Below, in pieces: positions 45,728 through 54,247 of a stretch of DNA of 64,000 nt (position 1 is its first letter; every line of letters starts with the position of its first letter). The stretch is taken from the NCBI GenBank assembly GCA_964438605.1, contig CAYTKT010000005.1:11467-75466 (forward strand), written 5' to 3'. Origin of the DNA: Alangreenwoodia sp964438605 (GTDB taxonomy: Bacteria > Bacillota > Clostridia > Peptostreptococcales > Anaerovoracaceae). A program made the translations under genes and the position numbers. The notes beneath the pieces were generated by a model that searched no databases, was not told the DNA's origin, and worked only from the letters and a program-made list of their open reading frames with translations.

Positions 45728-46909
45728 TCATTTTAAAATTTTTCCAAGAAACGAAATCCCGTTTTCCGGCATTCCGACGCCGAGATAATCGCAGACAGAC
45801 GCTCCCACATCAGCAAAAGAGTTCAAAACACCGAGATCAACCTGCCTGGCCACCTTTTCGCCGTACACGAGCAGCGGCACATATTCACGCGTGTGATTCC
45901 ACCCGGAATGAACAGGATCGTTCCCGTGGTCGGCGCAGATGATCAGCAAGTCGTCATATCTCATCCTGTCGAGGACAGCCGGCAGCATGGCATCAAATTC
46001 CTCAAGCGCCGTAGCATATCCCGCCGGATCCCTCCTGTGGCCATACATCGAATCAAAATCGATCAGATTCGTAAATATCAGTCCGTCTTCACACGACGCC
46101 ATATATTCCGCAGTCCGGTACATTCCATCGGCATTCCCGTTCGTAAAAACAGACGAGGTAATTCCCTTCCCGTTAAAAATGTCCTTGATCTTTCCAACGG
46201 CACAGACTTCCTGTCCCGCTGCGCTGATCCGGTCCAGAATCGTATCGGCGTAAGGATCGAACGTATAATCATGACGGCCGCTGATCCTCGTATAAACGCC
46301 GTTTCGCTCGACAAAAGGCCGTGCGATAACGCGCCCCACAAGCCATTCGCCCACCAGCAGCTTCCGAGCAATTTCGCAGTATTCATAAAGCTGTTCCATC
46401 GGAATGACTTCCACATTTGCTGCAATCTGAAAAACGCTGTCCGCCGATGTGTAAACAATCGGAAATCCGGTAGAACGGTGTTCATCGCCTAAAGCCTTAA
46501 TAATTTCCGTGCCCGACGCCGAATAATTTCCGAGAACCTGACGGCCGATAGCAGCTTCAAACGCCGTGATGAACTCCTTCGGAAACCCCGTGTCAGTAAA
46601 CGTTCTGAATGGTTCATCCATCAGAAGTCCACAAATCTCCCAGTGTCCCGTAATCGTGTCCTTGCCCTCGGAGCGCTCCGCCATTTTTCCAAATGCGCCG
46701 CGCACCCTGCCGCCGTAAGACGGCAGACCGCTTCCGGGAATGGAAGACAATCCAAGAGACGACAGATTTGGAAGTCTGATCCCTGGATTCCTCTCAACAA
46801 CATGGCCAATCGTGTTTGCCCCTGCATCGCCATAAAGCTGCGCGTCAGGCAGTGCACCGATGCCAACGCTGTCCATTACGATCAGTATCACTCTGTTTTT
46901 TTCATTCAT
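45728..46909 (-). CDS. deoB: Phosphopentomutase
   Basis: Alkaline-phosphatase-fold enzyme that interconverts ribose (or deoxyribose) 1-phosphate and 5-phosphate in nucleoside salvage. 393 residues; metal and catalytic sites are VILIVMDSVGIGALPDA at the N-terminus, KDTITGHWEICGL near residue 85, IFTNLIDFDSMYGHRRDP near 280 and IICADHGNDPVHSGWNHTRE near 325. AGGAAA precedes the ATG. The phosphoesterase gene lies 37 bp upstream on the same strand. Confidence 0.96.
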   Translation of the reverse strand: MNEKNRVILIVMDSVGIGALPDAQLYGDAGANTIGHVVERNPGIRLPNLSSLGLSSIPGSGLPSYGGRVRGAFGKMAERSEGKDTITGHWEICGLLMDEPFRTFTDTGFPKEFITAFEAAIGRQVLGNYSASGTEIIKALGDEHRSTGFPIVYTSADSVFQIAANVEVIPMEQLYEYCEIARKLLVGEWLVGRVIARPFVERNGVYTRISGRHDYTFDPYADTILDRISAAGQEVCAVGKIKDIFNGKGITSSVFTNGNADGMYRTAEYMASCEDGLIFTNLIDFDSMYGHRRDPAGYATALEEFDAMLPAVLDRMRYDDLLIICADHGNDPVHSGWNHTREYVPLLVYGEKVARQVDLGVLNSFADVGASVCDYLGVGMPENGISFLGKILK

Positions 46910-46946
46910 AATGTTTCCTGACCTTTAATATATTGTAACATTTATT

Positions 46947-47711
46947 TTATTCCGCCTCCCCGCAGTACCCCGTCTCACACTCCGCGCCGAGGGCATCATC
47001 TCTGGCGCCGGTTTCCGCATCTGCCAGGCACACCGGCATAAAGTCGAGATAATCACAAGACACAAGTCGATACCTGATCCCTCCGAAAATTCCCTGTAAC
47101 GCAGAATTATGAGCACAGTTTCCATGCAGATGACCATAAATCACGATTTCCACGCCATACTCCTCCAGAATTTCCGAAAAAGCCGTCTTTTGATTTCTTT
47201 TTTCAGCAGGCGGATAATGCATAGCTGCGATAATTCTCTGAAATCCTGCCTGCTTTGCAGATTCCAGCGACATCCGCAGACGCCCCGTTTCTCTGAGATA
47301 AATCTTTTGATCGTGGTCCGTCCATTCTGCAGATGATTCAGGCAGGCTCCAACCTCTCGTCCCGCAAACGGCAAATTCTCCTGCCTGATAGTAATTATTC
47401 TGAAGAAAAATCATGTCATCGTACATTGCATTCAGTTTGGCAGGCGTCGTCCACCAGAGATCATGATTCCCTTTGAAAAAGAGCTTCGTGCCCGGCAGTT
47501 CGTGAATCCAGCGAAAATCCTGTTGTATCTCTTTCTGCTTCAATCCCCAGGAAATATCGCCCGGTAGAATGACAATATCCTGCGGTTTAATCGTTTTTAT
47601 CCAGTTTTCTCTAATCTTAATATGATGATTTTTCCACTCCGGTCCAAATACATCCATCGGTTTATCAGAAGAAAAGGACAGATGAAGGTCCGAAATCCCG
47701 TAAATTTTCAT
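46947..47711 (-). CDS. Calcineurin-like metallophosphoesterase
   Basis: 254 residues with the di-metal phosphoesterase signature: IYGISDLHLSFSS (DxH), VILPGDISWGL (GDxxW), FFKGNHDLWW (GNHD), AAMHYPPAE and IYGHLHG (GHxH). The substrate is not known. The short gap to deoB suggests one transcript, perhaps linking it with nucleotide turnover, but that is inference only. Confidence 0.9.
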   Translation of the reverse strand: MKIYGISDLHLSFSSDKPMDVFGPEWKNHHIKIRENWIKTIKPQDIVILPGDISWGLKQKEIQQDFRWIHELPGTKLFFKGNHDLWWTTPAKLNAMYDDMIFLQNNYYQAGEFAVCGTRGWSLPESSAEWTDHDQKIYLRETGRLRMSLESAKQAGFQRIIAAMHYPPAEKRNQKTAFSEILEEYGVEIVIYGHLHGNCAHNSALQGIFGGIRYRLVSCDYLDFMPVCLADAETGARDDALGAECETGYCGEAE

Positions 47712-47809
47712 ATTATTTTGTCCATATCCTCTCCGTCCTCTGCCAGTCCGTCAGTTTCACCGCCGCTGCCGCGTTTCTCACCGTCAGCACTCAGATTTTT
47801 GCCGAATAC

Positions 47810-48060
47810 GCCTGCACCAGTTGCACAAAAACATCTCGCCTTGCAAACACAGCCGCACCGACTGCGCAAATATGTCTCATCCCGCAAACACACATGCGCC
47901 GACTGTTCCGTCACATCTCATCTCGCAAACGCACTCGCACCGACTGTTCCGTCACATCTCATTTCGCAAACGTACCCGCACCGACTGTTCTGTCACATCT
48001 CATCTCGCAAACGCACCCGCACCAGTTTTGCAGTCACATTTCATCTCACAAAAACAGCCA
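47810..48060. repeat. 41-bp tandem repeat array (about six copies)
   Basis: GACTGTTCC-like anchors lie at 47860, 47901, 47942 and 47983, each 41 bp apart, with decayed copies at about 47819 and 48024. The core reads CGACTGTTCCGTCACATCTC then ATCTCGCAAACGCACCCGCA-like sequence. Not a multiple of three and without spacers, so neither coding nor CRISPR. It fills most of the 47712-48132 gap. Confidence 0.9.
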
Positions 48061-48132
48061 TGCCCCACGCAAACTTCATACCCGAAGCTCACGCGAGGCA
48101 CACTTTATCTCATCGCTTACCTTCTTCCGCTG

Positions 48133-48576
48133 CTACTTTCCTTTTTCCGCAAGATTCTGGTTCATCTGTTTGATCAAATCGACAAACAACTCGATCCGTT
48201 CCTCCGGTATGCCTTCTACAATCTCATTGTGAACCACACCGAGACGCCGCGCAATCTCTCTCACCTTCGCCTTACCCATATCTGTAATATAAACGAGAAA
48301 TGCCCGTCTGTCCTTCTCCGTAGTCTGTCGGACAACATAACCTCTATTCTCAAGAATATCAAGAATCCTCGCCAGTGTCGCCTGATCCTTATCTACTTTG
48401 TGAGACAGACTCTTCTGATTGATTCCATCCTGATCCACCAGATTATAAAGCACTACATACTGTTCCAGAGTAATATCATCCCTATCAAGTGCCGCAGACA
48501 TTTGCCGGCGCATTCTTTTTTGCATGATATACACCAGGTACGTTAGTTCTTCATTAATGTCAAACATAGAACACAT
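48133..48576 (-). CDS. MarR-family transcriptional regulator
   Basis: 147-residue winged-helix regulator; LTYLVYIMQKRMRRQMSAAL, ITLEQYVVLYNLVDQDGINQ, DKDQATLARILDILENRGYV and the wing KDRRAFLVYITDMGKAKV are typical. MarR proteins usually sense small phenolic or acyl ligands. It lies 40 bp after the acyl-CoA ligase on the same strand, so it may repress the ligase promoter at 50612-50640 and be co-transcribed. Confidence 0.92.
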   Translation of the reverse strand: MCSMFDINEELTYLVYIMQKRMRRQMSAALDRDDITLEQYVVLYNLVDQDGINQKSLSHKVDKDQATLARILDILENRGYVVRQTTEKDRRAFLVYITDMGKAKVREIARRLGVVHNEIVEGIPEERIELFVDLIKQMNQNLAEKGK

Positions 48577-48616
48577 CCTCTTTTTAAAACTTTATCAACA
48601 ACAAATTATAATCCTT

Positions 48617-50515
48617 TTACTTTTTCTTTGGAGCTTCAACTTTCTTCATCTTATCTTTTGTCGCTTCCGCAATCTTTCTGAGTTCCGGCTTGGAAACCTT
48701 ACCGTTATTCAGAAGTGGAAATTCATCGACGAACCAGTAGTAGGACGGAATCGACAGCGTAGGAGTTTTGCCGACACAGAATGCTCTCAGTTCTTCCGGC
48801 TTCAGAGTGGAACCTTCCTTAAGTCTGCAGAACGTGCCGACAATTTCACCGTACTTGTAATCCTTTACGCCAATTACATAAGCCTCCTCAACGTCAGGGT
48901 GCGATGTGAGAACTTTTTCAACTTCTCCCGGACTGATATTTTCACCGCTGCGAATGATAATATCCTTAAGTCTGTCACCGATCTTCAGATAGCCATTGTC
49001 CAGCAGACTTCCCATATCGCCCGTTCTGAGCCAGCCGCCGTCAATAAACGTAGCCTTCGTCTTTTCAGGCTCACCCAGATAACCCATCATCAAACTGTAT
49101 CCTCTGACACAGATTTCACCAGGGCCCTTCGGGCCGACATCCTCCAGTGTTTCCGGATCGATAAACTTGATTTCAACGCCAGGCATAATTTCACCGACGC
49201 TGCTGCCCTTCAACTCAATCGGATCAGATGGTTTCGTACCCGACACACAAGGCGACGTTTCCGTCAGACCATAGCAGATAATGATATTCTTCATATGCAT
49301 GATCTCCTCGATCTCGCGAACCATCTTCTCCGGACAAGGCGCGCCTGCCGTGATCCCCTTACTCATGCAGGAAACTTCATACTGGCCAGGATTCTTCTTA
49401 AGTTCATCGATAAAGCCGATAAACATAGTCGGTACGCCGCAGACGACCGTGCAGCGTTCTCTCTCGATCATCTTCAAAGATTCCGCCGGCTTGAATCTGC
49501 TCGTCAGCACGATCGGCATACCTTTGTGAATCGAAGGCAGACAGGACGCAACCGAACCGAACGTATGGAAAAGCTGAATCTGCATACACATCTTGTCCTC
49601 ATGCGTCAAACCCATCTGATTCGCCATCGTATACGAATTCTCAACGATATTCAGGTGAGACAGCATTACGCCCTTCGGGAAACCCGTACTTCCGGATGTG
49701 TAAATGATATACGCCAGATCCTTTACCGTAAACGCCGCTTTTGCCGCTTCAAGCTGCGTGTCATCCATTTTACGGCCTTCTTCCATCGCCTTGTTAAAAT
49801 CATATACGCCCGGATAATCAAACTGATCCGTCGCATCGACGAGAATAACTCTCTTGAGCAGCGGCGCCTTTTCAATCGACAGTTCGCCGTACTTCTGCGT
49901 CTTGATCTCAGGATACATATCATCAGCCAGCATTTCAATATTTTCGTGAACTTTTGCGCCCCGGTACAGGATAAACGTGGAAACCTGAGATCTTCTTACC
50001 AGTTCTTCCATACGATCCTGTTTTTCATACGGTGTAAAAGCGATCATGACAGCGCCGATCTTGCTGATTGCGTATGAGGCCGTCAGCGATTCGATGCCAT
50101 TTGCCATCCACAAACCTATATGATCCCCCTTCTTAATCCCGATGCTCAGGAGATATTTCGCAAACGCCGTTGAATTATCATTAAACGTCTTGTAATCAAT
50201 TCTTCTCGTCCCGTCGAAGGAAATCAGCGCTTCCTGATCCGGATAGAGCTTCGCAGTTTCTTCCAGAACATCACCCACCTTCAGATCGAGCAGCCGTTCA
50301 ATCTCAGCGTCGTATTCTTTGCCGCCGACATTGATCTTCGCAGTATTAACACCGGAAATGAGTTCCTGCTTCTTCGCAAGCTCAGACAGAGCAGCCGTCA
50401 ATTCTGCGTCAGCTCCTTTCGGGCTGCTGATTACACTGCCGTCGAGTGCTTTAAACGTCCAAATGCCTTCTTTCAGCGTAATTATGACTTTTCTGCTTTC
50501 ATCAACAAAACCCAT
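48617..50515 (-). CDS. AMP-forming acyl-CoA synthetase (ligase)
   Basis: Activates a carboxylic acid to its CoA thioester by way of an acyl-AMP. 632 residues. The ATP loop is AYIIYTSGSTGFPKGVMLSH near residue 265, the substrate region includes ICYGLTETSPCVSG, then GWLRTGDMGSLLDNGYLKIG and the hinge DRLKDIIIRSGENISPGEVE; the catalytic lysine lies in LLNNGKVSKPELRK near the end. The first ~75 residues are an extra N-terminal region. Linkage to MarR, EtfB and the molybdenum hydroxylase suggests an aromatic, cyclic or medium-chain acid as substrate. AGGAGG precedes the ATG. Confidence 0.93.
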   Translation of the reverse strand: MGFVDESRKVIITLKEGIWTFKALDGSVISSPKGADAELTAALSELAKKQELISGVNTAKINVGGKEYDAEIERLLDLKVGDVLEETAKLYPDQEALISFDGTRRIDYKTFNDNSTAFAKYLLSIGIKKGDHIGLWMANGIESLTASYAISKIGAVMIAFTPYEKQDRMEELVRRSQVSTFILYRGAKVHENIEMLADDMYPEIKTQKYGELSIEKAPLLKRVILVDATDQFDYPGVYDFNKAMEEGRKMDDTQLEAAKAAFTVKDLAYIIYTSGSTGFPKGVMLSHLNIVENSYTMANQMGLTHEDKMCMQIQLFHTFGSVASCLPSIHKGMPIVLTSRFKPAESLKMIERERCTVVCGVPTMFIGFIDELKKNPGQYEVSCMSKGITAGAPCPEKMVREIEEIMHMKNIIICYGLTETSPCVSGTKPSDPIELKGSSVGEIMPGVEIKFIDPETLEDVGPKGPGEICVRGYSLMMGYLGEPEKTKATFIDGGWLRTGDMGSLLDNGYLKIGDRLKDIIIRSGENISPGEVEKVLTSHPDVEEAYVIGVKDYKYGEIVGTFCRLKEGSTLKPEELRAFCVGKTPTLSIPSYYWFVDEFPLLNNGKVSKPELRKIAEATKDKMKKVEAPKKK

Positions 50516-50552
50516 ATATGACCTCCTATACTTTCTAAATCGACATAAAAAA

Positions 50553-50611
50553 TCAGAATGATTCAGCCCGTGTGCATAGATATAATATGTATGCGCAACA
50601 TCCTCATTCTG
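50553..50611. promoter_or_regulatory. Dyad downstream of the ligase promoter, candidate MarR operator
   Basis: Nested inverted repeats: outer arms CAGAATGA / TCATTCTG (50552-50611) and inner GTGCATA / TATGCGC around an AT core. The outer arm touches the -10 box. Position and form fit a MarR-type operator, or a 5' RNA hairpin. Confidence 0.45.
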
Positions 50612-50640
50612 ATTATATGCTTCGGCATAAATTTTGTCAA
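50612..50640 (-). promoter_or_regulatory. Perfect consensus sigma-A promoter of the acyl-CoA ligase-marR unit
   Basis: On the minus strand, TTGACA (50640-50635), 17-bp spacer, TATAAT (50617-50612). The start should be near 50605, about 90 bp before the ligase ATG. Confidence 0.8.
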
Positions 50641-50882
50641 TTATATGTTTGTAGATATTATGTTTGTTGTCACAATTTTATCAAAAAATCTGCTGACTTC
50701 TCCAACGGCCCTGAAACTTTTCCCTAAAAAATCGTCCAAAAAACCGTTCCGAACCCGTTTCCGACCCCATAGATTTACTGTCCGCTCTCCACTCGTAATC
50801 CTGCGGCCTGCAAACTCCAGCTTCAAACAAGCAAGTTTCAGACAAGCAACGCCCGTCTCACAATTTTCTTCAAAATTCCAGT

Positions 50883-51674
50883 CTACTTAATCCGCTGAAT
50901 TTCCCGTATAATATCGTCAAAATCACCATCCTGATACTGATCGAAAAACATCTGAATTTGAAGTCTCGTCTTCTTTGACGGGCGAATCCGGTCTATCCGG
51001 ACCTCCGCCGCGTCAAGGCCCACATCAGCTACATCGAGATCAAGATCGTCAAGCGTCCAGCACTCAATCGGCATTGTCATCGCCGCACGAATCCCCGCAA
51101 TCGACATGACGCGCAGACTATACTTTTTTTTCATATTGCTCAGCACAGCCGGACACTGAGAATCCACCGTGACCATCGTCTGACCGAGATCGCGCATGAC
51201 GTTCAGTCTGTCACCCTCCTTTGAAAATTCACAGACATTTGTCAGATACGGCAGTCCAAGCTGCTCGGCCATCATCGGCCCGACGAAACCCGTCCGCCCG
51301 TCCATACTTGCATGACCCGTCAGCACCGCATCAAAATTGCCGATCTTTCGGATTGCCGCTGCCAGAGCCTTAGACGTTCCGAGAGTATCAGACCCCCGCA
51401 TCCGCTCGTCATTGACGAGAATCGCCCGATCAACACCGAGAGCCAGCGCCTCTCGCAGAATCTCCTCTGTCTTTTCATTTCCAAAGCTGAGCGCCGTAAC
51501 ATGAATATCGTCGCCCATGGCGTCTTTCATCGACATTGCAAGCTCCAGCGCGTTGCAGTCGTCAAACGTCAGCATTGCTTCCTCAGGGGTGCGAATCACG
51601 ACATTCGTGCCTTCCTGCATACTGACAAGATTTGAGCGCGGCGCCTGCTTGAGCGTAACAACCAGCCTTAACAT
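50883..51674 (-). CDS. etfB: Electron transfer flavoprotein beta-subunit (EtfB) homologue without EtfA
   Basis: 263 residues of the EtfB/FixA fold that binds AMP or FAD and carries electrons between an acyl-CoA dehydrogenase-type partner and the respiratory or bifurcating chain. Typical features are LVVTLKQAPRSN at the start, EEAMLTFDDCNALELAMSMK, ILREALALGVDRAILVND and the ADP-binding block GHASMDGRTGFVGPMMAEQL. No etfA or acyl-CoA dehydrogenase lies next to it. Its ATG overlaps the preceding gene by 7 bp. It could pair with an EtfA elsewhere, or act with the neighbouring unknown proteins. Confidence 0.85.
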   Translation of the reverse strand: MLRLVVTLKQAPRSNLVSMQEGTNVVIRTPEEAMLTFDDCNALELAMSMKDAMGDDIHVTALSFGNEKTEEILREALALGVDRAILVNDERMRGSDTLGTSKALAAAIRKIGNFDAVLTGHASMDGRTGFVGPMMAEQLGLPYLTNVCEFSKEGDRLNVMRDLGQTMVTVDSQCPAVLSNMKKKYSLRVMSIAGIRAAMTMPIECWTLDDLDLDVADVGLDAAEVRIDRIRPSKKTRLQIQMFFDQYQDGDFDDIIREIQRIK

Positions 51675-51949
51675 GCCTGAATCCTCTCCAGGGAAACGAG
51701 TACATACTGGTCAGGCTCCTCCGGATTATAAACGCGAAACCTACCCTCTGCCGGAATCTCATACTCCCCCGACGCATACTTCGCAATCTCCTGCGTTACC
51801 CAGGGCATCGGCCACGGTGTTTTCAAAGGATCTGAAATCATCTCACCCTGCGCGTCAAAAGCGACAACCTGCCCTCTGAGATCACATGGAATACTGTCTA
51901 CCGCCTTAATCGTAAACATCAATTCCGCTTGCTTTCCATTCAACTCCAT
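51668..51949 (-). CDS. Unknown small protein, 93 residues
   Basis: I do not recognise a family. It is acidic and probably a beta-rich soluble domain (MELNGKQAELMFTIKAVDSI start), with cysteines at about residue 22 and the last position. GGAAGGAAAA precedes the ATG. It overlaps etfB and follows the Cys-rich protein by 9 bp, so it is part of the same transcript. Confidence 0.65.
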   Translation of the reverse strand: MELNGKQAELMFTIKAVDSIPCDLRGQVVAFDAQGEMISDPLKTPWPMPWVTQEIAKYASGEYEIPAEGRFRVYNPEEPDQYVLVSLERIQAC

Positions 51950-51958
51950 TTTTCCTTC

Positions 51959-52177
51959 CTACTCTCCCTCAGCAGGCTTCGGTCTTCTAAACGAGCCATA
52001 ATCTACAACGATAGGAGTCAGTTCAAAGTCAGCCATTTCCCCCTCGACCATATCAAAATCGATGGCTTTATAACGCTGGCACACGGTTCTGCAGCCTGAA
52101 GGACACTTTCCACATCCTTCCTTATGCCCTACCGGTTCAAAATCAATTGTGCCTCTTTCAATTACAACTTTTCCCAT
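51959..52177 (-). CDS. Small Cys-rich protein, candidate Fe-S carrier
   Basis: 72 residues with a cluster CGKCPSGCRTVC near residues 22-33 (spacing C-x2-C-x3-C-x3-C), close to an Fe-S ligand set, in an otherwise acidic chain ending FRRPKPAEGE. GGAGG is well placed before the ATG. Family unknown. It starts 15 bp after the preceding gene and may hand electrons between the hydroxylase and EtfB. Confidence 0.6.
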   Translation of the reverse strand: MGKVVIERGTIDFEPVGHKEGCGKCPSGCRTVCQRYKAIDFDMVEGEMADFELTPIVVDYGSFRRPKPAEGE

Positions 52178-52192
52178 CTGAAATTCCTCCGT

Positions 52193-52783
52193 TTAGAGCC
52201 ATCCCGTAAAGTCAGACTCCTCCTCATAAGCTTCATAAATCACAGCCTGCCACGTGCCGTTCATCGTGTCTTTATTATCAGCGAAAAGTTCCTCAACAGA
52301 ATCGTACTCCATCGTATCACCAACGTAATACATATTAATTTTATTCTTCGTAATCGACCACTTTTTACTCTTATCGTCATACTTAACCATAACGTCGGTG
52401 AGCTTCAGGAAAAACTCCTTAACCTGATTTTTTTCATACATCTCCGCAAAATCAGCGGCCACAGGATTTTCCATCAGATAATAAACCCTGTTGATTTCCA
52501 TGTAAAAGCGGTGATTGTCAGGCCTCGTAGCCGTAAACACGTCGCCAATCTGGCCGACTTTCAGTTCTTTGCCAGCCATTTCGAGAATATGCATCACAGA
52601 ATCATGCACTTCAATATATAACTCGCCGTCAATCGTAAAAAACTGTCCCTCTACTTCAAACATATCGTCTTCGAGATAAAAATCGACGTACATCCCGTCC
52701 AGTTTCTTAATATTTTCAGGATCAGTTACATCAAGTCGTTTGAACTTTGCATATGCATTCATATCTGCAAAACTGTCAATCAT
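52193..52783 (-). CDS. Unknown acidic protein, 196 residues
   Basis: From the ATG at 52783 (AAAGGAAG upstream) it starts MIDSFADMNAYAKFKRLDVT. It is acidic, soluble, rich in aromatic residues and without cysteine; blocks such as DGMYVDFYLEDDMFEVEGQF look like antiparallel beta strands. In-frame codons upstream of this start include hairpin-adjacent sequence and look non-coding. Family unknown. Downstream gene follows after 15 bp. Confidence 0.6.
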   Translation of the reverse strand: MIDSFADMNAYAKFKRLDVTDPENIKKLDGMYVDFYLEDDMFEVEGQFFTIDGELYIEVHDSVMHILEMAGKELKVGQIGDVFTATRPDNHRFYMEINRVYYLMENPVAADFAEMYEKNQVKEFFLKLTDVMVKYDDKSKKWSITKNKINMYYVGDTMEYDSVEELFADNKDTMNGTWQAVIYEAYEEESDFTGWL

Positions 52784-52960
52784 TCTAAAAACTTCCTTTC
52801 CAGCTAAATTTCCGCATGTGCGGCTGCACTCAAACCAAAATCCCACGTTCACGGCTCCGGCTGTTCGCCCTACGCCCGAAGCGATCTGCCATTTCAGCCC
52901 TTCTGCCAGCGGCTTGACCATTTCGGTCTTTCTATCTGCCGCTGCCATTCAAGTCTGCCT

Positions 52961-53001
52961 GCGGCGCTGCCCCTGCGCGCTCTGCGCAGGGGCAGCGCCG
53001 C
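52961..53001. repeat. 18-bp perfect GC-rich inverted repeat
   Basis: Arms GCGGCGCTGCCCCTGCGC and GCGCAGGGGCAGCGCCGC with a 5-nt loop (GCTCT), between the double-YopX gene and the 196-residue gene. No T-run on the coding (minus) strand, so an mRNA processing or stabilising hairpin is more likely than a terminator. Confidence 0.75.
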
Positions 53002-53038
53002 CTGTTTTACCAGTCGGCCCGGTCCCAACCTTCTCACA

Positions 53039-53860
53039 TCAAAGCTGCGGCACCATAGAAGGATTCTGATAAATATTTCCTTTTAATAACATCTGCTGAA
53101 CAACCGTAATATCTCCCGGCGACAGCGATCCATCATTTGACACCAGCATAAACTGACCCACTTCATCGCTCCACGCAATCTGAACGACATCTTCATACTC
53201 GCCGTAAACGAGAATATCACCCTCGTAAAGCTCCGTACCCTCCGAATCACGCCATCCCGTATTCTGCATCGGAATCAATTCCATCGGCGGATCATTTTTG
53301 AGATCGTAAATATACAGCGCGCCAAACGAAAGATATGCGTAAATCGAGATCATCATATCAGTCTGCGGATCTTTAATATCTTCGGGCATATACATAATCT
53401 TTGCGTCAGGATCCCACGCGCGGAACACCATATCACGCCTGCGCTCATCAGGATCTGCGTCTCCGTTTTCAAAAATATTGCCTAAAATCTTCATCGCGTC
53501 CCCAAGATACGCGCCTCCCGGCGAAACAAATCCGTCTTCAACTCCGAGCAGCAGATATCCCGCAATCCTCTCGTCCCAGATAATCTGGTACGCCTTCCCG
53601 TCAATTTCAACAATATCACCTTCATAAACTTCATACTGCTCCTGATCAAACCAGTTCGTACTCTGCATCGGAACAAGTTCCGTAACAGGATTCGTCTTTG
53701 TATCCACCAGATGAAGCTTGCCGTCAATCAGCTGCCCGAAAATCGTCTTCGGTGCGTTCTCCTCCGTATCAGGTTCCTCCAAATCTTCTGGTGAATACAT
53801 CTTCCGCTCGACAGGATGCCATGCCCTGTATTTCCATTCTCTTGTATATTCGTCAGCCAT
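53039..53860 (-). CDS. Protein with two tandem YopX-like domains
   Basis: 273 residues in two related halves (~8-130 and ~138-262). Each half begins with a KYRAWHPVERKM or MVFRAWDPDAKIM motif, passes an LVPMQSTNWFD / LIPMQNTGWRD block, then EVYEGDIVEIDGKAYQIIWD / ELYEGDILVYGEYEDVVQIA, and closes with a KILGNIFENGD / LKGNIYQNPS end. This is the YopX pattern, normally a single-domain phage protein of unknown function. GGAGG precedes the ATG. It sits among metabolic genes, not phage genes. Confidence 0.8.
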   Translation of the reverse strand: MADEYTREWKYRAWHPVERKMYSPEDLEEPDTEENAPKTIFGQLIDGKLHLVDTKTNPVTELVPMQSTNWFDQEQYEVYEGDIVEIDGKAYQIIWDERIAGYLLLGVEDGFVSPGGAYLGDAMKILGNIFENGDADPDERRRDMVFRAWDPDAKIMYMPEDIKDPQTDMMISIYAYLSFGALYIYDLKNDPPMELIPMQNTGWRDSEGTELYEGDILVYGEYEDVVQIAWSDEVGQFMLVSNDGSLSPGDITVVQQMLLKGNIYQNPSMVPQL

Positions 53861-54247
53861 TTCCTTTTCCTCCGTTCTCTCCGAAAACAGACACGTCTGG
53901 CCGGCACACGACCACTCCCGCCGAACATCATCCGTTTTTTTCCGCTGTCCCGCCTGGCAATCTGATTTCTTCCCTATACTAAATTATATTACAACTTTTA
54001 AAAATTTCCACTATATATGTATTAATACCCGTTTTCCACGAATCTATTTACTGAAAATATACTTTCAACGCCAAACCGCGTCTTCACGCTCAGCCTGTAT
54101 GCACTTTCCGCAACTCTATTCACCAAAAATACACTTAAATGTCTAAGCCGTTTTCATCTGCCCAACTCTGCACCATACTTTCCGTAAATTTCTACATTCG
54201 AGCGCCCGAACCGCTTTCATCTGTCCGGCCCGCGCAAATCCACAAAT
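53861..54247. other. Gap downstream of the molybdopterin-binding gene with decayed ~70-bp repeats
   Basis: No gene. The gene's own 3' end (CTATTTGCCAAAAGTGCACT near 54247) resembles CTATTCACCAAAAATACACT near 54115 and CTATTTACTGAAAATATACT near 54044, as if the gene end and stop codon had been duplicated and decayed. Confidence 0.45.

Larger units (their letters stand above)
50516..50882. other. Intergenic region upstream of the acyl-CoA ligase
   Basis: Contains the ligase promoter and dyad (listed separately); the rest up to the etfB stop shows nothing I can name. Confidence 0.5.

Noticed and set aside
48524..50077. Long plus-strand open frame opposite the acyl-CoA ligase
   Set aside because: It mirrors a clearly conserved enzyme; its product is Arg/His-rich and matches nothing. 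The same holds for long frames opposite the second LAL gene (43975-45351), thiE (11256-12227) and tagO (6291-7346).
53039..53860. Prophage remnant marked by the YopX gene
   Set aside because: No integrase, structural, lysis or replication genes lie nearby; neighbours are metabolic and share strand and ribosome-binding style.
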